NCBI GenBank assembly: GCA_030615765.1
Contig: JAUWYP010000021.1
Span: 1 to 34,663, forward strand
Source: Dehalococcoidia bacterium
Lineage (GTDB): Bacteria > Chloroflexota > Dehalococcoidia > SM23-28-2
Direction of reading: 5' to 3'
Length of the DNA: 34,663 nt
In this document: one piece after another, positions 1 through 7,391 of the stretch
Layout: the number at the start of each line of letters is the position of its first letter
How positions within the stretch are numbered: the first letter of the stretch is position 1
Notes under the pieces: generated by a model
Told to the model about the DNA's origin: nothing
Seen by the model: only the letters and a program-made list of their open reading frames with translations
Database searches by the model: none
Made by a program: the position numbers and the translations under genes

Positions 1-1803
1 CTCGCAGATGAAGTCGGCGGGAAAGCTCCTGTCGAAGGTGTCGCCGTTTTCGAAGGGGTAATGCCACTGAGCGTAGGGCATCGCGCCCGAGTCAAACCAG
101 ACGTCCAGGACCTCCACCACCCGCCGCATGCTGCCGCCGCACTGGCGACAGGCCAGGGTGATCTCGTCCACGTAGGGCCGATGGAGGTCGTCCAGGGCCT
201 CGGCCTTGGCCCTGTCCTCCGCCCGCTCACGCAGCTCGGCCAGGGAGCCGATGCAGTCGTGCTGACCGCATCCTCCAGAGGCGGATCCGCCTCCGGCGGA
301 GGCCTGGCAGCGCCAGATGGGCAGGGGGATGCCCCAGAAGCGCTCCCGCGAGGCCGCCCAGTCGATGTTGTTCTCCAGCCAGTTGCCGAAGCGCCCCTCC
401 TTGATGTGCCCCGGGTACCAGTTGATCTGTCGGTTGAGGGCCACCAGGCGCTCCTTGACAGCGGTGGTGCGGATGTACCAGCTAGGCTTGGCGTAGTAAA
501 GGAGCGGCATGTCGCAGCGCCAGCAGAAGGGATAGGTGTGATGGATGGCCTCGCGGCGCAGGAGGAGGCCCCGCTGCTCCAGGTCGTCCAGAATGGGCTC
601 ATCGGCGTCCTTGACGAACAGGCCGGCGAAGGGAGTGCCCGGCGCCGTCATCTGGCCGCGCAGGTCAACCGGCTGCACGAAAAGCAAGCCCTCTGCCTTG
701 CCGGCCTCGAAGTCCTCGCCACCGAAGGCAGGGGCCATGTGGACGATGCCGGTGCCTTCGGTGAGCGATACGAAGTCGGCGGTGATGACAGCGTAGGCCT
801 TCTCCACCATCTCCCCCGGCGCCAGGGGCACCAGACGGCCCTCCTGATTGAAGCCAAGCGCCTCCACGCGCCACTCTCGTGGGTCGTACAGGGGCTGGTA
901 GTGCAGGCCGGCCAGCTCCCGCCCCTCCAGGCGAGCCACCACCTTGTAGCCGTCCCCCAACGACAGATCGACCAGGCCCGCGGCCAGGATCAGCCGCTCG
1001 GGGCCCTCACGACCGGCCACCTCCGCTACCGCGTAGTCGGCCTCGGGGTCCACCGCCAGGGCGGTGTTGCCGGGAAGCGTCCAGGGGGTAGTGGTCCAGG
1101 CCAGGAAGTAGGTGGGCACGTCGCCGGGCACCTTCTGGCCCAGCTTCTGCTCGCTCTCCGGGGTCAGGCGGAACTTTATCCATACCGAGGGGTCGGGCGT
1201 GTTCTCCCGATAGCCCTGGGCCACCTCGTGGTCAGACAGCGACGTGCCGCAGCGAGGGCAGTGAGGCGTCACCCGATAGTCCTGATAGACCAGGCCGCGA
1301 TCCCACAACTGCTTGACCGCCCACCAGCAGGACTCCATGTAGTCGCTGGTGCAGGTGATGTAGGCATCGCCCAGGTCCAGCCAGAAGGCGATACGCTCGG
1401 TGAGGGCCTCCCACTCCTTCAGATAGGCGAAGACGTTCTGGCGGCAGCGGCGGTTGAACTCCTCGATGCCAAAGCTCTCGATGTCCGCCTTGCTCTTGAA
1501 GCCCAGCTCTCGCTCCACCTCCAGCTCAGCGGGCAGGCCGTGGGTGTCCCAGCCCGCCTTGCGGGGCACCCGATAGCCCCGCATGGTCTTGTAGCGCACC
1601 ATCACGTCCTTGAACACACGGGCCAGCACGTGGTGGATGCCGGGGCTGGCGTTGGCGTAGGGAGGGCCCTCGTAGAAGATGAACAGCCGGTCCTCCGGGC
1701 GCTGGTCGATGCTCTTGGGGAAGATGTCCCGCTCCTTCCACAGACGGAGGATGCCCTCCTCCATCTGGGGGAAGCTCACCTTGCTATCGACCGGTTTGAA
1801 CAT
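1..1803 (-). CDS. ileS: Isoleucyl-tRNA synthetase (5' part; C-terminus lies beyond the left edge)
   Basis: Charges tRNA-Ile with isoleucine in the cytoplasm. The minus strand is open from ATG at 1803 to base 1 (601 codons). The N-terminus reads MFKPVDSKVSFPQMEEG, followed by the class I HIGH-region motif GPPYANASPGIHH and GWDTHGLPAE. Near the left edge come RFWGIPLPIWRC, DVWFDSGAMPYAQ and FPADFICE, which in this family lie shortly before the KMSKS loop, so that loop and the anticodon domain are outside the window. The start lies 3 bp after the rusA stop, with AGAGG upstream, and both genes follow an Ile-type T-box leader. The odd point is that a Cys pair normally spaced CxxCG is here separated by 12 residues (Gly/Ser/Ala-rich), encoded by a palindromic insert at 279-303. 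Identity is certain; the effect of the insert is unknown. Confidence 0.97.
   Translation of the reverse strand, partial: MFKPVDSKVSFPQMEEGILRLWKERDIFPKSIDQRPEDRLFIFYEGPPYANASPGIHHVLARVFKDVMVRYKTMRGYRVPRKAGWDTHGLPAELEVERELGFKSKADIESFGIEEFNRRCRQNVFAYLKEWEALTERIAFWLDLGDAYITCTSDYMESCWWAVKQLWDRGLVYQDYRVTPHCPRCGTSLSDHEVAQGYRENTPDPSVWIKFRLTPESEQKLGQKVPGDVPTYFLAWTTTPWTLPGNTALAVDPEADYAVAEVAGREGPERLILAAGLVDLSLGDGYKVVARLEGRELAGLHYQPLYDPREWRVEALGFNQEGRLVPLAPGEMVEKAYAVITADFVSLTEGTGIVHMAPAFGGEDFEAGKAEGLLFVQPVDLRGQMTAPGTPFAGLFVKDADEPILDDLEQRGLLLRREAIHHTYPFCWRCDMPLLYYAKPSWYIRTTAVKERLVALNRQINWYPGHIKEGRFGNWLENNIDWAASRERFWGIPLPIWRCQASAGGGSASGGCGQHDCIGSLAELRERAEDRAKAEALDDLHRPYVDEITLACRQCGGSMRRVVEVLDVWFDSGAMPYAQWHYPFENGDTFDRSFPADFICE
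279..303. repeat. Nested GC palindromes inserted in frame in ileS
   Basis: A perfect 14-bp palindrome (AGGCGGATCCGCCT, 279-292) overlaps a 15-bp one (GCCTCCGGCGGAGGC, 289-303). Together they encode most of the Gly/Ser/Ala stretch that separates the Cys pair of IleS. This looks like a small repetitive palindromic element that landed in a permissive loop and kept the frame. Confidence 0.6.
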
Positions 1804-1806
1804 GTC

Positions 1807-2187
1807 CTATGCCTCTGCCCACGGGCTCACCTTTATCTCCAGTCTCGGGTTACTGTCGTCGATAAGTTTCTGGGCCACTATCTTTCTAATCCACACGTCT
1901 TCGGAGTCATATTGTCGGCCCGTCTTGCCGGGATGGAATATGGCCGTGCCCAGTGCGTCTATCGCCGGCTTCAGCAAGTTATCTATGTCTAGTTGATACA
2001 GGCGAGGCCGAGAAAGGTAGAAGTTCAGCTCGACTGTGCAATCTTCCCCCACCGGCTGCGAATAGCCACCCGCCTCGAAGCTCTTCCTAGATGCTGCGAA
2101 GACCTTCTCCTTCCACTCCTTCTCGCCGCTCCCAATCCAGACCGAAGGCTCGCCTAGAATCGTTACCAGCAATGGTGAGAACGCCAT
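1807..2187 (-). CDS. RusA-family crossover junction endodeoxyribonuclease
   Basis: A 126-aa protein of RusA length. RusA enzymes are dimeric, metal-dependent nucleases that resolve Holliday junctions. The diagnostic motif LDIDNLLKPAIDALG is at about residues 78-92, and a second acidic site, DDSNPRLEIKV, lies near the C-terminus; both match the catalytic aspartates of the family. The N-terminal PSVWIGSGEKEWKE region is less conserved. The ATG at 2187 is preceded by GGGGGAAGGG. The gene lies directly downstream of the T-box terminator and 3 bp before ileS, so its expression should follow tRNA-Ile charging. RusA genes are often phage-derived, but no other phage gene is present here. The family call is good; a role in chromosomal recombination is inferred. 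Confidence 0.85.
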   Translation of the reverse strand: MAFSPLLVTILGEPSVWIGSGEKEWKEKVFAASRKSFEAGGYSQPVGEDCTVELNFYLSRPRLYQLDIDNLLKPAIDALGTAIFHPGKTGRQYDSEDVWIRKIVAQKLIDDSNPRLEIKVSPWAEA

Positions 2188-2205
2188 CCCTTCCCCCGAA
2201 TCAAA

Positions 2206-2235
2206 GAGGCCCGTCCCCTAAGGGACGGGCGCCTC
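2206..2235 (-). terminator. Intrinsic terminator of the T-box leader
   Basis: A GC-rich hairpin on the minus strand with arms around CCCGTCCC/GGGACGGG and flanking GAGG/CCTC, loop TTA or TAAG, followed by TTTGATT. It ends 19 bp before the rusA ATG. The 5' arm overlaps the 3' half of the antiterminator, which is how the switch would work. Confidence 0.85.
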
Positions 2236-2265
2236 ATTCAAGATACCCGCGGTACCACCCTTGTT

Positions 2266-2380
2266 CCCCGACTACGTCGGGGCGCTCTCTCGAGACACGC
2301 CCCGACGCGTCGGGGTTATGCCCCTGCCCCTGCTAACGGTAGGCATTCCGGCCGAGCCTACTGACCCCGACCTGTCGGGG
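2266..2380. repeat. Three copies of a CCCCGAC..GTCGGGG palindrome within the T-box leader
   Basis: Near-identical palindromes lie at 2266-2282 (loop TAC), 2300-2315 (perfect, 16 bp) and 2365-2380 (loop CT). A relative, CTCCGAC-CAC-GTCGGAG, lies at 24481-24497 inside the c-di-AMP riboswitch. They sit between Stem I and the antiterminator, where Stem II and Stem III elements belong. Confidence 0.75.
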
Positions 2381-2508
2381 CGTTCGGTCGACGGCTCGGG
2401 AGGGATCTTCGAGCGGCCAGGGCTGCGTCCCCTTGCACCCTACGGGACTCGCTGGGCAGATGGGCCACCCTACTCGTCTCCGTCGTCGCCTTTGTTCGAT
2501 TTGCCCTC

Positions 2509-2537
2509 AGTCTAGCCACGGCCCCCGCCTGTGTCAA
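2509..2537 (-). promoter_or_regulatory. Sigma-70-type promoter for the T-box/rusA/ileS transcript
   Basis: The minus strand has TTGACA (2532-2537), a 17-nt spacer and TAGACT (2509-2514). The predicted transcription start is about 2502, just upstream of Stem I. The promoter lies directly after the stop of the 107-aa gene. Confidence 0.75.
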
Positions 2538-2556
2538 CCGCGACCGTCTCAGTTCA

Positions 2557-2880
2557 TCACCAGCGAGAGGAGAAGCTGCGGAAACCGTCGCGGACCTTCT
2601 CCTTTTGGCCCTCAGTCAGCAGCTCGCCGAAGAAGGACAAACGGTCCTCCAGATAGGCCACGCCCGACACAACGTCAGTAACATCGTCGGAGGCCACCAC
2701 CTCAGCCGCCAACCCCCGCACCAGTTCCTCCAGCCGCTCGTCCACCACCAGGCGCAGTCGCGCCATCTGCTCACTGCTCAACTCGTCCGGCTCTGAGCCC
2801 TCGTCCAGATAGAGCCAGCGGTAGAATTCCTCCTTGCCCAGGAGGCGGGAAAGCTGAAGGATGGCTATTCTCGTAATCAT
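2557..2880 (-). CDS. Conserved-looking hypothetical protein, 107 aa
   Basis: I do not recognise this protein. It is acidic and predicted largely helical, with no signal peptide, membrane segment, Cys motif or nucleotide-binding motif. It begins MITRIAILQLSRLLGKEEF and ends FRSFSSRW. The start at 2880 has no good ribosome binding site (only GAG near the ATG). It lies 68 bp downstream of the zinc-ribbon gene on the same strand and just before the T-box promoter, so it may share the zinc-ribbon transcript. Coding is supported by an uninterrupted frame in a gene-dense gap where no better frame exists on either strand. Confidence 0.6.
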   Translation of the reverse strand: MITRIAILQLSRLLGKEEFYRWLYLDEGSEPDELSSEQMARLRLVVDERLEELVRGLAAEVVASDDVTDVVSGVAYLEDRLSFFGELLTEGQKEKVRDGFRSFSSRW

Positions 2881-2948
2881 CAGCGCTCTACCGAAAGAGA
2901 TAAGGGCTGGCCAAATACCAGTCCCTGGGATTGGGTTGCCGCTATCCT

Positions 2949-3284
2949 CTAAGAGCGGTCGCGGATCTTCTTATAGCACTCGCTGCAATAGACAGGCCTG
3001 TCACCCCTGGGCAGGAAGGGCACCTCCGTCATCTCGCCACACTCGGCACAGACCGCGGGGTGCATCTGGCGCGGCGTACGTCCGCCAAAGCTGGCGGCGA
3101 CGCCATAGTGCACGTAGCCACCTTCCTCCAGCGCTTGACCCGACTTGCGCGCCGAACGGCATGAGGGGCAGCGGGTAGGCTGATTCAGCAGGCCCCTGCT
3201 GGCATAGAAAGCCTGCTCGCCCGCCGTAAAGGTGAAACTTATGCCGCAATCGCGGCATATGAGAACCTTATCGCTGTAGGCCAT
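2949..3284 (-). CDS. Zinc-ribbon protein with CxxC-x25-CxxC and CxxC-x17-CxxC sites
   Basis: A 111-aa soluble protein with two likely four-cysteine zinc sites. The first is CRDC...CPSC (about residues 10-42), with the GISFTFTAGEQAFYASRGL pattern typical of the zf-trcl-type zinc ribbon. The second is CAEC-x17-CSEC (about 80-104), matching the CxxC-x17-CxxC domain common in Chloroflexota and Deltaproteobacteria. The function of this family is unknown; binding to nucleic acid or protein is a reasonable guess. The ATG at 3284 has no Shine-Dalgarno sequence but lies 10 nt after a strong -10 box, so the mRNA may be nearly leaderless. Confidence 0.85.
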   Translation of the reverse strand: MAYSDKVLICRDCGISFTFTAGEQAFYASRGLLNQPTRCPSCRSARKSGQALEEGGYVHYGVAASFGGRTPRQMHPAVCAECGEMTEVPFLPRGDRPVYCSECYKKIRDRS

Positions 3285-3294
3285 TTCTAGACAG

Positions 3295-3323
3295 ATTATA
3301 GGTCAAATCGGCAGGAAAAGCAA
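3295..3323 (-). promoter_or_regulatory. Promoter of the zinc-ribbon gene
   Basis: The minus strand has TTGCTT (3318-3323), a 17-nt spacer and a perfect TATAAT (3295-3300). Only 10 nt separate the -10 box from the ATG, so the 5' leader would be a few bases at most. Confidence 0.75.
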
Positions 3324-3337
3324 CCACAAGCTTCTCG

Positions 3338-4924
3338 TTAACGAACCAGACCCAGGCGACGCCAGAAGGCCCGGGCCTCCTCGCAGCGCAGGACAAAGGC
3401 GGCCAGGAAGAAGGTGCCGACGCCCAGGGCGCTACCCCCTACTACCTGCACCAGGTCCTCCCAGACGGTGTGGGCGCCCAGAGGGTCAGCGGCCTCCTCC
3501 ACCGCTATGAACACCGCCACGACCGCCGCCATGAGGGCGGTAGCGGCGACCGTGCGCAGGAGGAAGCTCGCCAGGCCCGCCTCGGGGCTGACGAGCCGCC
3601 GCTGGAGAAAGATGACGAGAAGGGAGGCCTCGATTATGGTGGCCAGGGACATGGCCAAGGCCAGGCCATCGTGCTCCATTGGGCCCACCAAGGCTATGCA
3701 GAACAGTAGGTTCAGCACCATCGAGAGCACGGCCATGGCCACCGGCGTGCGGGTGTCGCGCAGGGCGTAGAAGCCGCGACTGATGATCTCGACAGTGCTG
3801 TGAGCGAATAAACCAAACGAATAGAAGAGGAGAGCGGAGGAGGTGATGCTCGCCGACCTTGGGTCGAATTCGCCTCGCTCCAGCAGGAGAGTCACCAGAG
3901 GATCCCGCAGGAGAATAAGGCCAACGCTAGCTGGTATGACAAGGAAGAGGCTGTAACGGAGGCTGGCGTAGAGCGTGCTCTGCATTCTATTCAGGCTATT
4001 GGTGGCTGCCTGCTGGGCCATGGTGGGAAAGACGGCAGTGGCGATAGCCACACCGAACAGGGCCAGGGGCATCATCGCCAGCATCCAGGCATAGTTGAGG
4101 GCGGAGATGCTCCCCTCCTCCAGGCGCGAGGCGAAGAAGATCGCCACAACGAAGTTGGCCTGAGCGGCCGCCAGGCCTGCCATCCGCGGCAGCATCAGGC
4201 GGGCCACCTCCCGCACCCCCGGATGGCGCCAGTGGGCCTCCAGGTGATACCTCATGCCCACACCGAAAAGCCCCGGCACCTGCACCAGCAGGTGGAGACC
4301 GGAGCCAAGCACCACGCCGGCGGCCAGTCCCTGCACTCCCCAGGGCCCGGACAGGAAGACGGCGCCGAAGATGATGGACAGGTTGTAGAACATGGGCGCC
4401 AAGGCCGCCAGGAAGAAGTGCTGGCGGGCGTTGAGGATGCCGGTGAGCATGCCGCTGACGGCAAACAGGATGGGCGAAACCAGCATGATACGGGTCAGCT
4501 CCACCGCCTTGTCCTGCAGCCCTTCCTCCAGGCCGGGCGCCATCAAAGGCACCAGCCAGGGGGCCAGGAGCACCGCCGCTACGGCCAAGACGCCGGTTAT
4601 GGCAGCGACCAGGTTCAGGACCGAGCTGGCAAGGCGCCAGGCCTCCCCCTCGTCCTTCTGGGCGATATAGCGGGCGAAGGTGGGGATGAAGGCGCTGCCC
4701 ATGGCGGCGCCCGCCAGCACCTGGAAGATGAGGTCGGGCAGGCGGAAGGCCACCCAGTAGGCGTCGAGATCTGGGGTGGTGCCAAAGGCGTCAGCGATGG
4801 TCATGGTGCGGACCACGCCCAGCAGGCGGCTGCCTAAGAAGCCCACCGCCACGACAATGACCGCCCCCGCTACCCCACCCCAGGGCCGCGAGAAGATCGC
4901 TTCGCTGCCGCTCCTACCCGTCAT
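3338..4924 (-). CDS. murJ: Lipid II flippase MurJ (MviN family)
   Basis: An integral membrane protein of 528 aa with about 14 hydrophobic segments, the normal MurJ size. It carries the lipid-linked peptidoglycan precursor across the cytoplasmic membrane. Family features include the N-terminal GFLGSRLLGVVRTMTIADAF, the following GTTPDLDAYWVAFRLPDL, and the central arginine/aspartate-containing helices typical of the MOP superfamily (for example LLLERGEFD and HSTVEIISRGFYALRDT). ATG at 4924 is preceded by AAGGATCTA. The gene is divergent from rpsT and has its own extended -10 promoter. Together with alr, the LCP gene and the lytic transglycosylase nearby, it indicates a peptidoglycan-making organism. 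Confidence 0.96.
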   Translation of the reverse strand: MTGRSGSEAIFSRPWGGVAGAVIVVAVGFLGSRLLGVVRTMTIADAFGTTPDLDAYWVAFRLPDLIFQVLAGAAMGSAFIPTFARYIAQKDEGEAWRLASSVLNLVAAITGVLAVAAVLLAPWLVPLMAPGLEEGLQDKAVELTRIMLVSPILFAVSGMLTGILNARQHFFLAALAPMFYNLSIIFGAVFLSGPWGVQGLAAGVVLGSGLHLLVQVPGLFGVGMRYHLEAHWRHPGVREVARLMLPRMAGLAAAQANFVVAIFFASRLEEGSISALNYAWMLAMMPLALFGVAIATAVFPTMAQQAATNSLNRMQSTLYASLRYSLFLVIPASVGLILLRDPLVTLLLERGEFDPRSASITSSALLFYSFGLFAHSTVEIISRGFYALRDTRTPVAMAVLSMVLNLLFCIALVGPMEHDGLALAMSLATIIEASLLVIFLQRRLVSPEAGLASFLLRTVAATALMAAVVAVFIAVEEAADPLGAHTVWEDLVQVVGGSALGVGTFFLAAFVLRCEEARAFWRRLGLVR

Positions 4925-4949
4925 TAGATCCTTGCCTCACAGGCCATTC

Positions 4950-4955
4950 ATTATA
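4950..4955 (-). promoter_or_regulatory. Extended -10 promoter of murJ
   Basis: The minus strand has TTGCTATAAT, a perfect TATAAT preceded by the TGn extension, about 25 bp upstream of the murJ ATG. I see no good -35 box, which is common with extended -10 promoters. Confidence 0.6.
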
Positions 4956-4981
4956 GCAACAGTTCCTCAGGCAAGCTCCAC

Positions 4982-5010
4982 TAGACAAAACAACCCAGCT
5001 CACTTATGAT
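4982..5010 (+). promoter_or_regulatory. Promoter of rpsT
   Basis: TAGACA (4982-4987), 17-nt spacer, TATGAT (5005-5010). Predicted transcription start about 5017. Because an upstream in-frame ATG (5006) lies inside the -10 box, it cannot be the rpsT start. Confidence 0.75.
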
Positions 5011-5044
5011 AGCTCCGGTTCGCTTCGAAGGAGGTTTCGTCCCT

Positions 5045-5425
5045 TTGAGTGGTGATTCGGCAGCCAAGGCCTGGCGAAGGTCGGAGCAGCAGCGCTTGCG
5101 CAACCGAGCGCGTCGTAGCGTCGCCAAGACCCTCGTTCGCCGTGCCGAGGCCAGCATGGCCAGCGCCGACCCGCAGGCCTCAGCGGAGGCGGTGCAGACA
5201 GCCGTCAGCGCCCTAGATCAAGCGGCCCAAAAGGGAGCACTCCACTATAAGAGCGTCGCTCGTCGCAAGTCCCACCTCATGAAGAAGCACAGCACTGTGC
5301 TGGCAGCGGCTGTCGTCGCCGAGGAGAAGGCAGCGCCGGCTCGAAAGCGTCGTGCCAAGAAGAAAGAAGCCCCCGCTGAGGAAGTACCCAAGAAGAAACG
5401 CGCTATCAGGAAGAAAAAGAAATAG
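5045..5425 (+). CDS. rpsT: Small ribosomal subunit protein bS20
   Basis: Binds 16S rRNA and helps early 30S assembly. The core SAAKAWRRSEQQRLRNRARR and ALDQAAQKGALHYKSVARRKSHLMKKH matches S20. I chose TTG at 5045 because AAGGAGGT (5028-5035) lies 9 nt upstream; the longer frame from ATG 5006 begins within the promoter. This gives 126 aa, longer than the usual 85-90, because of a Lys/Ala/Glu/Pro-rich C-terminal tail of about 35 residues. Such basic tails occur on ribosomal proteins of some Chloroflexota and Actinobacteria. A hairpin at about 5427-5449 (GGCTG..CAGCC) follows the stop but lacks a clear U-tract. Confidence 0.92.
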   Translation: MSGDSAAKAWRRSEQQRLRNRARRSVAKTLVRRAEASMASADPQASAEAVQTAVSALDQAAQKGALHYKSVARRKSHLMKKHSTVLAAAVVAEEKAAPARKRRAKKKEAPAEEVPKKKRAIRKKKK

Positions 5426-5616
5426 GCTGGACGCGAGCGTCCGCAGCCTGCCCAGAACGGCTTCGAGACGAAGGAAGTAACCACACATCGTTCCAAAATT
5501 CACGATGAACTCAGAGCATATTCCTTGCACCTGAGTATGGACGACTAAAGTCTTTGGTGGTATTCTAGGGCGGCACTGCGTCGCGAACTTAGCAGTCAGC
5601 AAGAAGGAGGTGCACT

Positions 5617-5952
5617 ATGACTCAGCAGCTTCCCGAGACCTGCAAGGAAGGGCTCCTGGGAATGCCCACGCAGTTCAAGGCCGACAAGGCAGCGGGCGTT
5701 AGCGCGGTCATCCAGTTCAAGGTGACGGGGGCCGAGGCCGGCAACTACTACCTCGAAGTCAAGGATGGCAACTGCACTGCCACCGAAGGGGAGCATGCCA
5801 GCCCCACAGTCACCATTAATACCCCCTCCGATGTCTGGCTGAAGATCATGCGCCGCGAGCTGGACGCAACCACCGCCTTCATGAGCGGCCAGTTTACCTT
5901 CACCGGCGACATGGGCACCCTCATGCAGATGGGGAGTTGGTTCGAGCAGTAG
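5617..5952 (+). CDS. SCP2 sterol-binding domain protein
   Basis: A 111-aa single-domain protein of the SCP-2 fold, which forms a hydrophobic tunnel for lipids or acyl chains. Recognisable features are ADKAAGVSAVIQFKVTG, the GNYYLEVKDGNC strand, DVWLKIMRRELDATTAFMSGQFTFTGDMGTLMQM and a short C-terminal helix. No signal peptide, so cytosolic. The ATG at 5617 has a strong AGAAGGAGG. The 191-bp gap upstream contains only the weak rpsT hairpin and a poor promoter candidate (TGGACG 5538-5543, TATTCT 5561-5566). The gene converges on the LCP gene with 41 bp between stops. The ligand is unknown. Confidence 0.9.
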   Translation: MTQQLPETCKEGLLGMPTQFKADKAAGVSAVIQFKVTGAEAGNYYLEVKDGNCTATEGEHASPTVTINTPSDVWLKIMRRELDATTAFMSGQFTFTGDMGTLMQMGSWFEQ

Positions 5953-5993
5953 ACTACGAACTACCCGTCAGGGTCAGCCAACAGGCCGAGGGT

Positions 5994-7385
5994 TTAGCTC
6001 TCGGGGATTTGGGCATCAGCGCCCAGGACAACAACGATATCAGCTGGGGAGGTGGGGATAGAGGTCGATTCCTCTGTCGCCACCTCCCGTATGCGGCTAT
6101 TCGGCAGGCCGAGCCATTCGGCCAGCTTCTCGGCAGTGTACTTCTTCCCAGCCAGGTCGTAGATTAGCGTCTCCTGGTGATATAGACCGTCGCTGGCATC
6201 GCCGATAGCGATGTCCGTTTGCGGGAGACCGCGGTCGGCCAGGTAATTCATAACACTGGTGGCCAAACCAGGTGCGTCAGTGCCGTTTTGTACTTCCACA
6301 AAGGCCCCTTCAGACCGCAATCGGCCATCGAAGAAGATCTGTCGCTTCAGCACCTCCACCTTGTCCCAATCAGCAACCAGCACCTCGGCACCGCCGATCA
6401 TTGCATCCTGCACCGCCGAGGCCAGGGAGATGGTGGTGATGTTCTCCGGCGGGATCTCCTTGGCCAGGAGGGCCAGCCCCGGCACCTTGAAAACGCTGAC
6501 ATCCGTTTTCACGGCGTCGCGGAAGTTGTTGTAGATAGAGACGGCCCTGTTAGGCATGAGCATCTTAGCGTCTAGGGCCGCGTCGATCGCTGCCCTTATC
6601 ACCTCTTGCTGCCGTTCGATGCGCTGGAGGTCGCCGGAGCCATAGCGAACGCGCGCGTAGGCTAGAGCCCGCTCGCCATCCATGTGCTCCACCCCCGGCT
6701 CGAACACGAGGATCTGACGGTCATCGCAGCTGGCCGTCAAGCAGTAGGAGGGGTCTACGATGTAATCCTCCACCTCCACGTCGATGCCGTCAACGGTATC
6801 GACCAGCTCCATAAAGCCCACGAAGTCCAGCACCATGTAGTGATCGATCTCGATGTCGAAGTTGTGCTCCACCGTGGCGACGGCCAGGCTCGGCCCGCCG
6901 CCAGGATACTTCTCGATCGGCCCATACTCATAGGCCACGTTGATGCGGTTCTTGAAGTAGCCTCCCTGGCCGTCGGGGATCTCCACCCACAGGTCGCGGG
7001 GGATGCTGAAGACGCCGGCCGTCTTGCTGTAGGGATCGACGCTGACCACGAACATGGTGTCGGTGCGAGTGGGAAAGTCCTTCGGCTCATCTGTGCGGCG
7101 GTCGAGGCCCATCACCAGGATGTTGATCCGCTCCTCGATGCTGGCGGCCTCAGGGTTGCTACTATCTATGCCGGGCAGCCTATTGAGACCGGGCAGGTTG
7201 AACTCGTTGCCGGGCAGGAAAATATCGTCGGCCTGGGTAGCGACGATGAGCGCCAGGTAGAAGGCGACAGCAGCAAAGATCGCGATACCGAAGATGAGCA
7301 GGGGCTTTCGCTGTGCCCTACCCCTCGCCGCTTCCAACCCCTCGGCGGGATGACCTTCTTCTTCAGAACCGGAATGCTGACTCAC
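5994..7385 (-). CDS. LytR-CpsA-Psr (LCP) family glycopolymer transferase
   Basis: LCP enzymes attach undecaprenyl-linked glycopolymers to peptidoglycan outside the cell. This 463-aa protein has a charged cytoplasmic N-terminus, one transmembrane helix (about 28-49) and an LCP domain (about 85-270). That domain includes TRTDTMFVVSVDPYSK, GVFSIPRDLWVEIPD, the GVEHMDGERALAYARVRY motif and an arginine-rich RIERQQEVI helix. A C-terminal LytR_C domain (about 360-450, starting VEVQNGTDAPGLA) follows. The GTG start at 7385 has no Shine-Dalgarno sequence but is 6 nt from a strong promoter, suggesting a leaderless message. It is a separate transcription unit from alr. The polymer transferred is unknown. 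Confidence 0.93.
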   Translation of the reverse strand: MSQHSGSEEEGHPAEGLEAARGRAQRKPLLIFGIAIFAAVAFYLALIVATQADDIFLPGNEFNLPGLNRLPGIDSSNPEAASIEERINILVMGLDRRTDEPKDFPTRTDTMFVVSVDPYSKTAGVFSIPRDLWVEIPDGQGGYFKNRINVAYEYGPIEKYPGGGPSLAVATVEHNFDIEIDHYMVLDFVGFMELVDTVDGIDVEVEDYIVDPSYCLTASCDDRQILVFEPGVEHMDGERALAYARVRYGSGDLQRIERQQEVIRAAIDAALDAKMLMPNRAVSIYNNFRDAVKTDVSVFKVPGLALLAKEIPPENITTISLASAVQDAMIGGAEVLVADWDKVEVLKRQIFFDGRLRSEGAFVEVQNGTDAPGLATSVMNYLADRGLPQTDIAIGDASDGLYHQETLIYDLAGKKYTAEKLAEWLGLPNSRIREVATEESTSIPTSPADIVVVLGADAQIPES

Positions 7386-7391
7386 AAGGAA

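Larger units (their letters stand above)
2206..2502 (-). promoter_or_regulatory. T-box riboswitch leader, probably tRNA-Ile responsive
   Basis: On the minus strand the leader contains, in order, a Stem I base (CGACGG pairing with CCGTCG), a distal Stem I segment with CAGCGAG and GGTGCAAGG, a specifier-side strand GAAGATCCCTCCCGAG, a set of GC hairpins, the T-box antiterminator core AGGGTGGTACCGCGGG (about 2247-2262), and an intrinsic terminator whose 5' arm can pair with the antiterminator. The likely specifier is AUC (Ile) at 2404-2406; a GAU reading in the adjacent register cannot be excluded by eye. The UGGU of the antiterminator fits an ACCA tRNA end. In transcriptional T-boxes uncharged tRNA stabilises the antiterminator and turns on the downstream genes, here rusA and ileS. 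Confidence 0.9.

Noticed and set aside
1170-1185. A DnaA-box-like TTATCCAT, given the nearby rpmH cluster typical of the origin
   Set aside because: Single imperfect match within ileS coding sequence and no cluster of boxes elsewhere in the window.
61-1992. A long plus-strand open frame of 643 codons
   Set aside because: It is the antisense shadow of ileS in GC-rich DNA; the minus strand has clear IleS motifs and the plus product resembles nothing.
5006-5008. ATG as the rpsT start
   Set aside because: It lies inside the predicted -10 box and upstream of the strong ribosome binding site that fits TTG 5045.
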